In this document: positions 1 through 10,364 of the stretch, one piece after another
Position numbering within the stretch: position 1 is the first letter of the stretch
How the letters are laid out: each line of letters opens with the position of its first letter
NCBI GenBank assembly: GCA_010279815.1
Contig: QEOQ01000316.1
Location: 1,698,193-1,762,192 of the forward strand
Direction of reading: 5' to 3'
DNA length: 64,000 nt
Source: Brachionus plicatilis
Taxonomy: Eukaryota > Rotifera > Eurotatoria > Ploima > Brachionidae
Translations under genes and position numbers: made by a program
The notes under the pieces: model-generated
Seen by the model: the letters and a program-made list of their open reading frames with translations, nothing else
What the model was told of the DNA's origin: nothing
The model's database searches: none

Positions 1-1480
1 GGCCTCAATTTTTCCCTTAGTTTGGCTCTTTGACGGATTCGAAATTGTATATTGTTCATTTACTATACTCATTCTAAAATAAAATTAAAAAATTTGTATT
101 AATATTTTAATTATATTTTTTACTGTCCCATCTGAGTTGGTACACACACAAAAACTCTTTGAAATGAGCGCAAAGGTCTGTTTTTTTGATCAGGCTCACC
201 TTCTTTGAGCAGACCTGTAATTGAAAACGATATCATATTAGGCTTAAATTAAGTTTTTTAGTTAAAAAAATATTAAATTAAAAAATTTATTAAATTTAAA
301 TATACCAGAAAAAAACAACTGTCCAATTTAAATGAGCTTGAATCGTGTTCAGTCTTAGGCATTTTACTCAAAAATGACACAATGTCCAAATTTCCTGAGT
401 GGAGCAGTTTGAAAAGTTTTTCTTTAACAAACAAAAAAATTTAAAATAAAAATTTATTATTCAAAATGTGTTTTTACCATTTCCAGTGACGTATATTTGA
501 TTTCTGCTATCTTTAAAGTAAGAGCCAAATTTTTGGTTCGAAAATGAAGCTTGACTATTCACGTTTAGAGATAGGGAAAAAAGTGCACTTTTGTGGTAAG
601 CTGCCAGAAGTTCTTCCCGGTTCGAATCATAACAATTGAAATATCTTTTTGAAAAAAAAAATTAATTTTAAAAATTAAAATATTTAAAAAAAATATACTG
701 TTGAAGAAAATTGACAATCAAATCAAAAACATTTTGATCAAGACATTTTAGTTTGCAGTGACTCTGAAAACTGAGCGAAAATGGTTTATAACCATTTTCC
801 TTTTCCCCAATCGCATACGATTTTGTTTCTTTATTCTTAACAAATATAGATAATAAATTTGGCTCTCATGTAATTGTTAAATAAAAAAATAGACTCGACT
901 CTGTATCGACTCTTAGATATTTACCGGGCCTTTTGGAAAACGTCTACCAAATGTTCTTTTAAAAAAAATGAAAAAAAAAAAATTTAATGTATTATTTGAA
1001 CAAAAATTTAAATTATACTTATTTCGAACTCGATAATGGCTTGATTCGGCTCTAGCAAGTTGGTTGGATGTTCCCTCATTGTTGACCATTATATCGTCAC
1101 CTTCAGCATCCTTACGTATCGTTCTAACTAATTTAAATAAATAAAATTTAATTAATTTTTAATTCTTTTTTTTTAATTAATTTGATTATGTTTACTTATT
1201 TTGTATTTGCTTGAACTCGGATGGGATGCAGGTCTACTCAGTCTATGCTTTAGACTGCCACCGCGAATTCTGTTGTGTAAAGCTCTGTTTATGTCTGGTA
1301 ATAAAAAAATCTCATTAAAATTAAAATTTATTTGAATAATTAAAGCTGACTTGATGCATCATCAGTTCGATTGTCACCATTTTCTACTTGTCTTTGGGGT
1401 CTGTATCTGATGTTTCCGACAAAAGCATTGCGGCGTTTGCCGTGATACCTTTGTCTATTGTCTTCGAAACTGGTGTTCAT
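1..1480 (-). CDS. NXF1-like: NXF1-like mRNA export factor, 3' end outside window
   Basis: Nuclear RNA export factors carry mRNPs through nuclear pores, working with NXT1 through an NTF2-like domain. My model has exons (plus coordinates, read right to left) 1351-1480, 1196-1294, 1019-1127, 925-955, 699-763, 478-644, 306-421, 124-242 and <1-73. All phases agree, giving 303 residues before the window edge. Residues 1-123 are a basic Arg/Gly-rich tail like the NXF1 N-terminus (GDDIMVNN resembles GDVAMSDA). From about residue 124 the NTF2-like domain is recognisable: FLQQYFNCYDS, LLAAYHKSALFSLSL, YFKDSRN, FLSKMPKTEHD, MISFSITGLLKEG and MSIVNEQY all match NXF landmarks. The UBA-like C-terminus would lie beyond base 1. 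The RRM and leucine-rich repeats that normally separate tail and NTF2-like domain are absent, and the largest intron there (about 160 bases) is too short to hide them. NTF2-like identity is strong; the small 31-base exon is the least certain. Confidence 0.85.
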
Positions 1481-1835
1481 TTTAACAAAATATTTCAAAT
1501 ATTTTTAAAATTAGCAAAAAATCTTTTAATTTAACAAGAAATCGAAATTTTCTAATTATAATAACTCTAGCTCTATTGCAATCGATGCAGAGTCTATGTT
1601 GAAATTTTCTAATTTAAATTATAATTTATTTTTACAAATGCTCACTTTTTTAACTTTACAAAAAGCCCACTCAAAATAATTCATTCAATAGTTTTTTCTT
1701 TATAAATAAATTTTCAATTTATAATCTTTTCTTTTTTTTTTTAAACAAACAACAAGGCACCCATGGCGTTGCCTTTTATCTTATTTATAAATCAGATTTC
1801 TTTTTAAACAGATACTTTTTAAAAGCAAAAATAAA
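1481..1835. promoter_or_regulatory. Divergent intergenic region, NXF-like / EGF gene
   Basis: Only 355 bases separate the two start codons of the divergent genes, so both 5' UTRs and promoters must lie here. A TATA-like string (TATAAATAAA) sits at 1701-1710, about 130 bases upstream of the EGF-gene ATG. Assignment as a shared promoter is inference from layout. Confidence 0.4.
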
Positions 1836-2977
1836 ATGATAGTACTAAAACAATTAATATTTATTTTTTTCATTACAAGTCAAGCGGCTAATGGTAACCC
1901 AGAATATTCAATCAGGCACCATTTATCTTTTAATTTTAGCCCTGTCTGATCTAAACACCCAAGAAGCGTGTCGGTGCTTGAATAATGGAAGTTGTATTAC
2001 AGAAGCCGGTTGTTCCTGTCCGAATGGTTTTTATGGTGAATTGTGCGAGAACATATTGTGCAGCGATCAGGATGGAAAATGCAAGAATGGAACATGCTTG
2101 ATGGACACACGGACAGAACTAAAGTTTTGCAAGTGCAAACCAAGCCATAAGGGGGCGCTATGTGAGGACTCAATTTGCGCCAATTATTGCTACAATGATG
2201 GAATATGTAGCTACAATCAGTCCGATTTTTCGGATTTTTTAAATAGTACTTATTCAATTGATCTAAATTGTAAATGTGCATCGGAAAGATTTTATGGCAA
2301 CAGGTGCCAATTTGATAAGTGCTCGGACATTGGTAAAAATTGCCCTGATCACAGTTTTTTTGGTCCCGATTGTCAGTGTCTAACCAATGATGATTGTGAT
2401 GAAAAGTTTTGCAATAACAATGGGGAATGTGTCCATCAAAATGACAATTTAATTTGCAGGTTTTTTTAATTTAAAAATTAAAAATAAAAATAAAATATTT
2501 TATTTAGTTGCAAAGAATTGTATTCAGGAGATAGATGTGACATTAATAGATGTGAAAATTTTTGTTTAAATAACAGCACTTGTATCATTGACAATGAGAC
2601 TGATAAACCCATTTGCAAGTAATTTTTTTTTTTTTAAATAAAAAATTATCTTTAAAGGAAATAAATTTTTTTAAAGTTGTACACAAGGTTACAATGGTAC
2701 AAAGTGTGAACAAAAAGTTGATTTTAGATTAGTTAATAGACACAAGAGTTCATTAAAATTTATAATTTACGCATTGGCAATAATCTTTCTAGTTTGTCTA
2801 ATATTAGTTGGTTGCTATTATTCCATGCACAAAGCTAATCTCAAAAATTTGCCGCATTTGGATCGAATTAGACGAACTACTTTCTCACCTAGGAATCGTT
2901 TTCAAAAAGATTTTGGCTTTAGCAAACTGGAAGATGAGCAAATAATCATTCAAAATGATCTTTTCATTGATGCTTAG
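1836..2977 (+). CDS. EGF-repeat type I membrane protein
   Basis: My model has four exons, 1836-1893, 1940-2459, 2508-2618 and 2677-2977, coding for 329 residues with introns of 46-58 bases. The start at 1836 is chosen because it yields a signal peptide (MIVLKQLIFIFFITSQAAN) and a GT-AG intron (1894-1939) that joins in frame. Reading straight through that intron from ATG 1891 also gives an open frame and would give a worse N-terminus. The ectodomain from residue 30 holds about five EGF-like units with paired cysteines (for example CPNGFYGELC, CKPSHKGALC, CASERFYGNRC, CTQGYNGTKC). A hydrophobic span near residues 258-280 (IIYALAIIFLVCLILVGCYY) is a transmembrane helix, followed by a basic then acidic tail of about 50 residues. 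EGF chains of this kind serve adhesion or ligand binding; I cannot name an orthologue. Confidence 0.8.
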
Positions 2978-3235
2978 AAAAAATTTTTTTCGTTTTTTTA
3001 GCCTTGAAATCGATTAAGAAATTTAATTATTTTCTTTTGTTTGCCATTTATTAAATTTTAGTTTGTTAATAAATATTAAATTAAAATAATTGTTTTAGTT
3101 GTCTAAAAAAAAATAATAATTTTTAAATTAACTGATAATTTCTTTGAGTTTAATTTAAAAAACAATGTTAGTGTATTCGACATTGATAAATGTTGTTAAG
3201 AGCTCGGGTAACTTAATAAAAAACGAATTATCCTA

Positions 3236-3488
3236 CACTGCTTAAGAAATACAATGCAAAAAATATTTTTTACGTAATATTTTGGACAATCACATAAGGT
3301 GCTTACATTGAAAAAATAGTTCATATTTGAAATTTTTGTTTTTTTATGTCAAATATGCACTTTTTCTTCAATGTAAGCATTTAATGGCATTGTCAAAAAT
3401 ATTACGTAAAATTGCGCAATTTTACGTCAGATTTGATTAGTTAAAATTACGTAAAAAATGGTATTTGAATTGTATTTCTAAGGCACTG
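3236..3488. mobile_element. TA-flanked foldback MITE (mariner-like)
   Basis: A 253-base element is bounded by TA on both sides (3234-3235 and 3489-3490). Its termini are CACTGCTTAAGAAATACAAT on the left and, reversed, CAGTGCCTTAGAAATACAAT on the right. The inverted match continues inward through ACGTAA motifs and a second pair (GCTTACATTGAA / TTCAATGTAAGC), so nearly the whole element can fold back. TA target sites and CAGTG-type ends suggest a Tc1/mariner-derived non-autonomous element. No coding capacity. Confidence 0.75.
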
Positions 3489-3634
3489 TATTTAAAAGAA
3501 GAATTTTTTTCTGGGAAATAAACTATTTTGTTAATAGAATAAAAAATTAAATACAAATGATATTTATTTATCTATGTTGGGTTATTTTAGTTAAAAAGGG
3601 CCGGAAAATTTTTTAACCACTTTTAAATTAGAAC

Positions 3635-4236
3635 TGGTGTTGGTAATCGACTCTAATCGATTGATAAATTCATAAATCGATTAATATTTTTTAGTTATTC
3701 CCATTATACATGTACTTTTTAATGAATGTCTTAATTTGAAGAGAATTAAAGACGACTGGAAATTATCTTTAGTAAACCCTTTAAATAAAAATAAAGGTGA
3801 TAGATCAGATTTTAATAACTTTAAGGCTATATCTATTTTATCGCCGATTTCGAAAATATTTGAAATACTTTTTGGCAAAGCAGATAAGCTTTTATTTTTA
3901 GTCAAACAGTATCATGTAAATTTTATTGAAATTTAAAAAGACCTTAAATTAATCTTCTAAATGATTTAATCTATTAAAGTGAATAGATACTTCAGAAAAT
4001 CTATCAAATTACTTAATACTTTCTGATGTTTTGTCTAAGGTAATTTATGCTATTGCTGTATGGTCATGTGATATGATGTTATGCATGTTATGTATGTATG
4101 TTGATGTGTTTAAACATCGTGCTTTATTCTTTAGCTTTTTTACTTGATTCACCTTTGTTAAAAGTCAATTTAATAATCGACTAAAAAAATTATTCGATTT
4201 AAAGTTAGTCGATTATATAATCGATTGCCAACACTA
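3635..4236. mobile_element. Non-autonomous hAT-like element with 8-base target duplication
   Basis: ATTAGAAC occurs exactly at 3627-3634 and 4237-4244, immediately outside inverted ends TGGTGTTGGTAATCGA (left) and, reversed, TAGTGTTGGCAATCGA (right). Eight-base duplications and TAGTGTTGG-type ends are typical of the hAT superfamily. Subterminal AATCGATT and AGTCGATT motifs repeat near both ends. The 602-base interior encodes no hAT transposase but carries a piece of LINE reverse transcriptase, listed separately. Confidence 0.85.
3706..3936 (+). pseudogene. Non-LTR retrotransposon reverse-transcriptase fragment inside hAT element
   Basis: An open stretch reads ...VLFNECLNLKRIKDDWKL, then SLVNPLNKNKGDRSDFNNFK and AISILSPISKIFE. 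This is the N-terminal part of a LINE reverse transcriptase: the family pattern is W-K.A.V.P..KKGD..D..NYRPISILSP.SKI.E. The usual NYRPIS is FKAIS here. Both ends are truncated and there is no catalytic region. It lies wholly within the hAT-like element, so it was either inserted into it or picked up by it. Confidence 0.7.
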
Positions 4237-4418
4237 ATTAGAACCGATTCGGATTACTTTAAAACTCACATCCCTATTTTTTAAAAAGACAAACATTGGT
4301 TGTCAAGGAAAAATTTAAAATTCTTTTTCTGTATTTTTAAGTGTTTTATTCTTAATCTGGACCTGCTCTTTAATATTATAATGATTGTTTTCTTTTTTAG
4401 AAAGAAATCGGCAAATGT

Positions 4419-4520
4419 AAATAGTAGTAGTAGTAGTAGATAACTGCGTGGATCTTATCCACAAGGCTGAGAACGCCTGAGCGTTTTATTTTCAGCTATA
4501 TAGCAGTCCTATACATTTTC
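4419..4520. repeat. AGT microsatellite and probable LINE 3' tail
   Basis: Five or so AGT units (4424-4440) abut a comparatively GC-rich 60-base block containing ACTGCGTGGATCTTATCCAC. Read on the minus strand, the block runs into a (CTA)n tail, the arrangement seen at LINE 3' ends. No coding remains to confirm the family. Confidence 0.35.
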
Positions 4521-4626
4521 CTAAAATTATACAATAATTGAATTGATAAATTAATAATTACACTTAAAAGTAAATGCCAAATAATGAATGATAAACACTA
4601 AAAAAGAAAAGAAAAACACAGCTTTG

Positions 4627-4949
4627 ACAAAACTAAAATAGTTCAAGAGAAACCACAAAATGCTAAAGACACAAAACTTTGACTTAACAAAACAATAAAA
4701 ATAATTTTACATTTTATATTTTTATATTGGTTAAAAGTTTTTTATGCAACTTTTAACAAAATTTTTATTTAAGATTTTCATGAGTTGATTTTATTTTTAA
4801 ATTTTTGAAATATTGCACTAAAAACTTTACCAATTTAAAAATATAAAAATATAAAAATATAAAATGTAAAATTATTTTTATTGTTTTGTTAAGTCAAAGT
4901 TTTGTGTCTTTAGCATTTTGTGGTTTCTCTTGAACTATTTTAGTTTTGT
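4627..4949. repeat. Large near-perfect palindrome with about 105-base arms
   Basis: The left arm 4627-4730 and right arm about 4837-4949 are reverse complements with very few differences (for example GTTCAAGAGAAACCACAAAA against its complement). They are separated by about 100 AT-rich bases. The right arm contains several copies of AAATATA and is followed by tandem TGTAAAAA units (4947-4982). Such high arm identity suggests a recent foldback element or local inverted duplication. No ORF. Confidence 0.75.
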
Positions 4950-5109
4950 AAAAATGTAAAAATGTAAAAATGTAAAAATGAAAAATTATTTCCATTTTGC
5001 CAAAAAATCTTCTATGAGATATTCTCGTTTATTTTTTCAGTTTATGGCAAACCATTACAAACTTTTGATTTATTCAGACTTCAAAAACCTTGTATATTCT
5101 GAAAGAGAA

Positions 5110-5348
5110 TTAAAAAGATCTATAATTCAGAGTCTTGATGACAAGACCAGTCACTTGAAATTTTTCAAAAACGACTTCATGGTCATGTAAATAATAAGTT
5201 GTTTTGGCATTTCTTTTAAAATATTTAGCTACGGCATATATTCCAAAGCCTCTAATCGCTAAAGTACTCGAATCTGTTTGCATTTCAGAAATCGTTTCGA
5301 AAAACTCAAAAGTTTCCGTCGGATCCCTCAAACAACTATAAATAATTT
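5110..5348 (-). pseudogene. DNA-PKcs-like (PRKDC) exon fragment
   Basis: A single open stretch begins after a good acceptor (TTTGTTTTATAG ending at 5349) and reads TETFEFFETISEMQTDSS, then TLAIRGFGIYAVAKYFK. From memory this resembles the helical-repeat region of DNA-dependent protein kinase catalytic subunit, where a similar LQTD..TLAIRGYGLFA stretch occurs. The frame stops at 5110 without a convincing donor, and no flanking exons of this 4000-residue protein were found. I therefore treat it as an isolated fragment. It could still be one exon of a gene with unrecognised neighbours. Confidence 0.4.
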
Positions 5349-6174
5349 CTATAAAACAAATGATATAGAAGATAAATGATTAAAAAATTGATAAAATTTT
5401 ATTTTAGATTTTATTTTTGTCTATATGAAAATGGATGAATAATAAAATGGATCATCAAATGAATCTGACTGAAGAAAACAAATTAGATTATATGAAATTT
5501 TGTTGTAAGTTAAAAAAATATAATTGTTATATTTCTATAAAATAAATTATGTTTAAATTGATTTTTTAATACATTTTTTTAATCTTTAAATTTATTCTAA
5601 ATTTATTCTAAATTTATTTTAAAAAGTATTAAGTGAATTGATGATTTTTATTTAAAAAGGATAAAAGGATATTTTTGTAAATTATCTGAATAAAAGAAGA
5701 TTTTGATATACAGATGACTAAAAATAAATTCTTCGTTTTGGGAAATTTTTTTCTCATCAAAAAATAACGTTTATTTTCAAAAAAAAAAATTCGCTTTTTA
5801 TGGTTTCTCTGGGATAATCTTCACTTCGTTCTTTAAACTTCAAATATAAAATGTTCAAATATAAACCCCGTATTACTTTTTAAAAAATTCTAAATTTTAA
5901 ATAATATTGTTTTAAAATTTTTTATATTAATGTTAATCTAAATATTATTTTTTTTCGTCATCAACGAAATATTAAAATTCACTAGAAAAAATTTTTATTT
6001 TATAATTTTTATGTATTTTATAAACGAATACAAAAATTAAAGATTCAAGAAATCTCTTCAGCATTTTTATTTATTTTAAAAAACTTTTTCTCAATATTTT
6101 CTTGTCATAAAATATAAAAGATTAAAATTTCAATTGAAAAAAATAAATTAAATTGACATTTCATTTAATTTTTA
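5349..6174. other. No supported gene
   Basis: AT-rich spacer between the DNA-PKcs-like fragment and the end of CHMP6. A short ATG-led stretch at 5449-5510 followed by a GTAAGT-type donor was seen, but no partner exon was found. Confidence 0.5.
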
Positions 6175-6939
6175 TTAATCAGCCATCACTGGAACTCTAG
6201 CTCTGCTTGTTTCTTTTTCTTTAACCTTCTCTTTTACCTTTTGATTTATTTCATGAGTTGGAACCTCGGGCATTGAACTTGCAATAATTTCTTCTAACTC
6301 TTGATTTATTTCATCTAATGACTCTTCATTTAATTGATTTCCTAACAGCTCGTCAATTTGCTTTTTTATATAAATTAAAATAAATCTTTGATATAAATTT
6401 AGAAAATTTATTACTCGTTGGTGCTCTATAGCTTCCTTGGTATCGTCCATTATATCTTCAATTTGATCAATAGTTAGCATTTCATGCAAATTTTTTAAGC
6501 TCTCATTTCCAACTTTTAAACATTCAACAACCTTGTGTTCTATTTGGGTATATTCTAAATTGGTTATCATCTGATCTAAATTGTCCAAACTCTGGTCAGT
6601 TTTGGCAATATTATTCTCATAAAATCGTTTTTTTTTCAACAGTAATTTCGCCTTACTTTCACCTGTTAATCAGCTTAGATTAGAAAAAATCAAAAAAAAT
6701 TACTCAAGTTTTCCGCTTTTCACAAGTTCTTTGGCAATTTCTCTTTCATTGACAAGTTTGGTCTCAATTTTGTTCCTGTATTGCTTCAATTTGTCCCGCA
6801 TTTGTTTTAGTTGCTAGCAAAAATGCCTTATCAGCAAAGCTAGAAATCAGATAATGTTTATGTTTACCAAGATGGCTTTGTCCTGCTCAGTAACTCGGCT
6901 TGTCGGAGCCGATTTTTTCTTTCCAAATGAAATTCCCAT
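6175..6939 (-). CDS. CHMP6: CHMP6 / VPS20, ESCRT-III subunit
   Basis: CHMP6 links ESCRT-II to ESCRT-III polymerisation on endosomes. Exons (read right to left) are 6868-6939, 6704-6813, 6415-6655 and 6175-6360, coding for 202 residues against about 201 in the human protein. The N-terminus MGISFGKKK has the Gly2 expected for myristoylation. RVTEQDKAIL, LKQMRDKLKQYRNKI, AKLLLKKKRFYE, LEYTQIEHKVVECLKVGN, EAIEHQRQIDELL and the C-terminal MPEVPTHE stretch match Snf7-family CHMP6 in order. The joins needed care. The intron before exon 3 must end at the AG at 6656-6657, because the nearer acceptor gives a stop. An unspliced reading through 6361-6414 would insert 18 foreign residues between HQR and QIDELL. 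The C-terminal MIT-interacting region is present. Confidence 0.93.
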
Positions 6940-7113
6940 TCGTAATTTTAAAAAATGTTAAACTCCGATTAATTATCAAAGTTAATTTTAAAAAAATAAT
7001 GCATCAAATATTTTAAGTCATAGATTATTTAGAACATTTGTTAAATTTTTTTTGTACAGCATTCTTTTTAAAAATTTTATTCATAAAAAATAATTAAATA
7101 AATAGAAAAAAAA

Positions 7114-10100
7114 TTAATTTTTTTTCGGACTTTTTGTATCATTTTTACAAGATTTATGAACTAGCAATCCATTCGGAAGCCTAATAATTACAGTCGAATC
7201 AAACTGTTTGTGACACTTGTAGCATAAACTAAATTTAAAAAAGCAAAATAACTAATTTAATTTAAAAAAAAAATTCAAATTTTTACCTGTCATCATCAAT
7301 GTATAGTTGTTCTTTTTGAATGTTGTATAAATTAGTTTTAAGAGCCACTTTGTGAGTGACTGCCAAATTTTTTTCAGCCAATTTACAATGTTTACGTGAC
7401 AGATTGTAGTGCATTACACTGCTCAAAAAGTCCCCTGTCATTTTTAAAGACCAATTGTTTGGAATCATCTCCAAAAGCTTGGGAATGTCGAAATAAATAA
7501 TCAAATTGCTGTTCATCAAGTCCAATGCTGGCTTAAGCAATTTGTCTTTATCTCTAAAAAAAATAGTTTAAATTCTTACGCATTTCTTGTTTCTAGTTAC
7601 TTGTAAGAAGGACTCAGATAAATAGAAAATAAAGTGTTAAACAAAAGTTTTCTATTTTTCATCGAGTCCTTTGAATGCTTTAGGCAATAATTCATAGCTG
7701 TGACATAGTCCTCTAAATTGTAGACTAAAATTTTAAGAGCTTTTTCGTGTTCCTCAATTTTTCCGTACAAAATGGCACATTCCAATTGCAGTATGTCTTC
7801 GAATTCTTTTAATTTAGCGAGAATTGGTTGAGCTTTAAAGTTGGAAGAATTTTCCAAAATGATCTGAAAGTCTTCCCTCTCTTTCTCAACTTTGGCATCC
7901 CATTCTGGTTCTCGCTCTTCGCTTGGAATTCTGAGCAATTCAATTATTTTATCCAAATGCATTCCGATTAATTGGGTGACATATTTTTCATTCTAAGAAA
8001 ATAAAATTAAAAAAATATGTATTTTTTATTAATCGTACCTTTAAATTTTTTGTGTTAACCAAATAATCTAGAAAAATAAATAAAGCTGTTTTATATTTAG
8101 CCAAATTTTCGAGAATATTGTCGGTTCTCATACGTTCCGAGTTTAATTCACCAATTTCACGATTAGTGAATATTTCAACTGCTTTTGCTTGATCGATTTC
8201 CATAGCCCAGTGAACATAGTTCCAAACAACTTGGTGCTCAATGCATTTTGACAGCTGTTCTACAAAAAAGTTAAAGCCTGGAAAGTTAGAGTCTTCTATT
8301 TTGGCCTCAATTAAATCTTTCCAAAGTTCAAAAGCATCTCCATAATGACCGGCTAGCTGTTTGACCAAGGCTGTGGCATGATATTTTTTGGCATTTTTTA
8401 GTATATCTATAGACTGTAGACAAAACTTGATTGGTAAAGTGACATAAAAATCAACCGAATTTATCAAATCATCCCTCAATTCGGTACACAGTGTCAACAG
8501 AAGATTTGTGTATTCTTCATTTTTGGTCACTATTTTTGACTTGATCATCAATTCGATTAGCAGATTTTTGAATTTTATTAATTTTTGATCATTTTTCAAA
8601 TGATCGATATATTTTTTACACAGCTCATCAGTTAGAGTGTTTTTAGAGAAAATCATTTCGGACAACTTCAAAAAAAAATTAATTTTTTTTTAATAAATAA
8701 TTTTTGTTGTTGTTACCAATTTATAATCAGTATTTGCTTCAATTAAAAAATTTTGACTTTTGGAAAAATGATCATTTTCAAAAAATTCAATGAATCCAGC
8801 TTTGAGTTTAATTTTTTTCATTTGCTTAAGAAAAATATATAAATAAATTGTTTAACTTATTTTTTTTTTAAATACTTTTTCGAATTCATCAGTCGAATTT
8901 GTACAAGTAGATGTTTCGAATAAATTAATGGCATCATCAACCAAATTTTTGTCCAAGAGCTGTTCAACCTGGCATACAATGCCCAAAGAAATGAAAGCAT
9001 ATATTTCATTGAAGCTCGATATCAGAACACAGTTTTCTTCATTAATGAATTTTATAAGCCTAATGGTGTCAAGACTGCTAATCTCTTGCCTTAGCTTGGA
9101 ATCGTTTAAATTGTAAACTTTGACTAGAGAGTCTCTTCTCAGACATAAGACATATGGAGCCATTATTTGAAATTTGACTACATCAGGACACCAAGCGACT
9201 GGTGGCCGAGTGGTCTGGCCATCAGATGTGGCAAACATTCCTAAATCGCCGGGACAATTTAATAAAAATTCATTCTAAAAATGTAAAAAATAAAAAAATA
9301 ATTTTATTAATTGTTTAAAAACTTGTAGGTAAGGTTGTATAAATGGATCTATCTGTTCCGGTTCATAAGGAAATAAATTTTGTATATTCGAGTTAAGTAT
9401 GTTAATTATCATGTAAGAGTTGTCACAAGCGGCACAAATATAATTTTGATTCATCACCTAAATGATAAAATTTTTATTCAAAAATTTAGAAAAAAAATGG
9501 ACTGACCATTTGGGCGCAATAACCCGACAGAGAAATTTCTTTATAAAATGTAACATCTTCATCTCTAATAAAAAAAATTTGAATTGTTCGTCCTCGGATG
9601 CAAACACAAAGCTAGATTTAAATTTTTTTAAATTTAATTTTTTTGTTAACTCAGCTTTGATTTTACAATGCTAATTTCTGAGTTTTTTTCAATGTATTTT
9701 TCATTAAAGCAGTAACAAGAAACATTTTTGTTTTTTAGAATGTTGAAGGTGCTCGAAGGCTTGATGAAAAAATAAAATTTAATAAAAATTAAATTTTAAA
9801 ATTTACCGCCAAATCTTCGAAGTTAACTGGGTATAAAATTGAATCAGACAAGCAGAGAATTTTTTGCAGCTTGGTCACTACAGTCAGCGAACTTATTGCC
9901 TTTTTCTATTAAAAAATAAAATTTTGTTTTAATTTGTCTTTTTTTCTATTTTATCTTTACTTGAACAACTAGATTTGAATCAATCAATTCACTTTTAAAT
10001 CCCACATTTTCACCTAAGTAATTAGACTTGTTGATCGAATATCTAAGTATATATCTAAAGAAAAAAATATTTTTTTTTTTCTTAAAAAAATTCCAACTCT

Positions 10101-10291
10101 TCACTTTTACCCGTCTATGGTTCCCACATACAAAATGGTATTTGAGTATGTAAAACATGTTATCTGTAGCAAATAAATATTGAGTCAGGTTATCTTCTAA
10201 AATTTATTTTATTCACTTGGCTATTTCTTAAATTTCCGTCAAGCTGCTGCACAACCGGAACAAGATCGAACACTTTCATCAACGAACTCAT
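7114..10291 (-). CDS. TGFBRAP1: TGFBRAP1 / VPS3, CORVET tethering subunit
   Basis: The VPS3/TGFBRAP1 family tethers Rab5-positive early endosomes. From exon 3 on, phases agree: 9961-10054, 9807-9905, 9667-9759, 9507-9611, 9323-9457, 8876-9274, 8717-8824, 8039-8665, 7601-7992, 7287-7553 and 7114-7228. Exons 1-2 (10217-10291, starting MSSLMKVFDLV, and about 10111-10196) are clear by content, but their frames do not join. Total is near 860 residues, as in human TGFBRAP1. The N-terminal half is a CNH beta-propeller (RTIQIFFIRDEDV, QNLFPY, GDLGMFA). The middle is helical CLH-like repeats (KYKTALFIFLDYLV, HEKALKILVYNLEDY, LLEMIPNNWSL). The C-terminus has a small zinc-binding motif CYKC...LPNGLLVHKSC. 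It lies 174 bases upstream of CHMP6 on the same strand. Confidence 0.9.
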
Positions 10292-10364
10292 CTTTGGATT
10301 CAACAATTTAAATAAATAATAAAAAAATGTTATTGAATAATTTATTTTAAATTTAATGAGAAAA

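Noticed and set aside
601..640. GGTTCGAATC resembling a tRNA B box
   Set aside because: Lies inside an NXF coding exon and no cloverleaf can be drawn around it.
1997..2281. Long minus-strand open frame opposite the EGF gene
   Set aside because: Shadow of the cysteine-rich plus-strand exon; no family resemblance or splice signals.
5449..5510. ATG-led stretch (MDHQMNLTEENKLDYMKFC) with a consensus donor
   Set aside because: No in-phase second exon found within 1 kb; too short to support as a gene.
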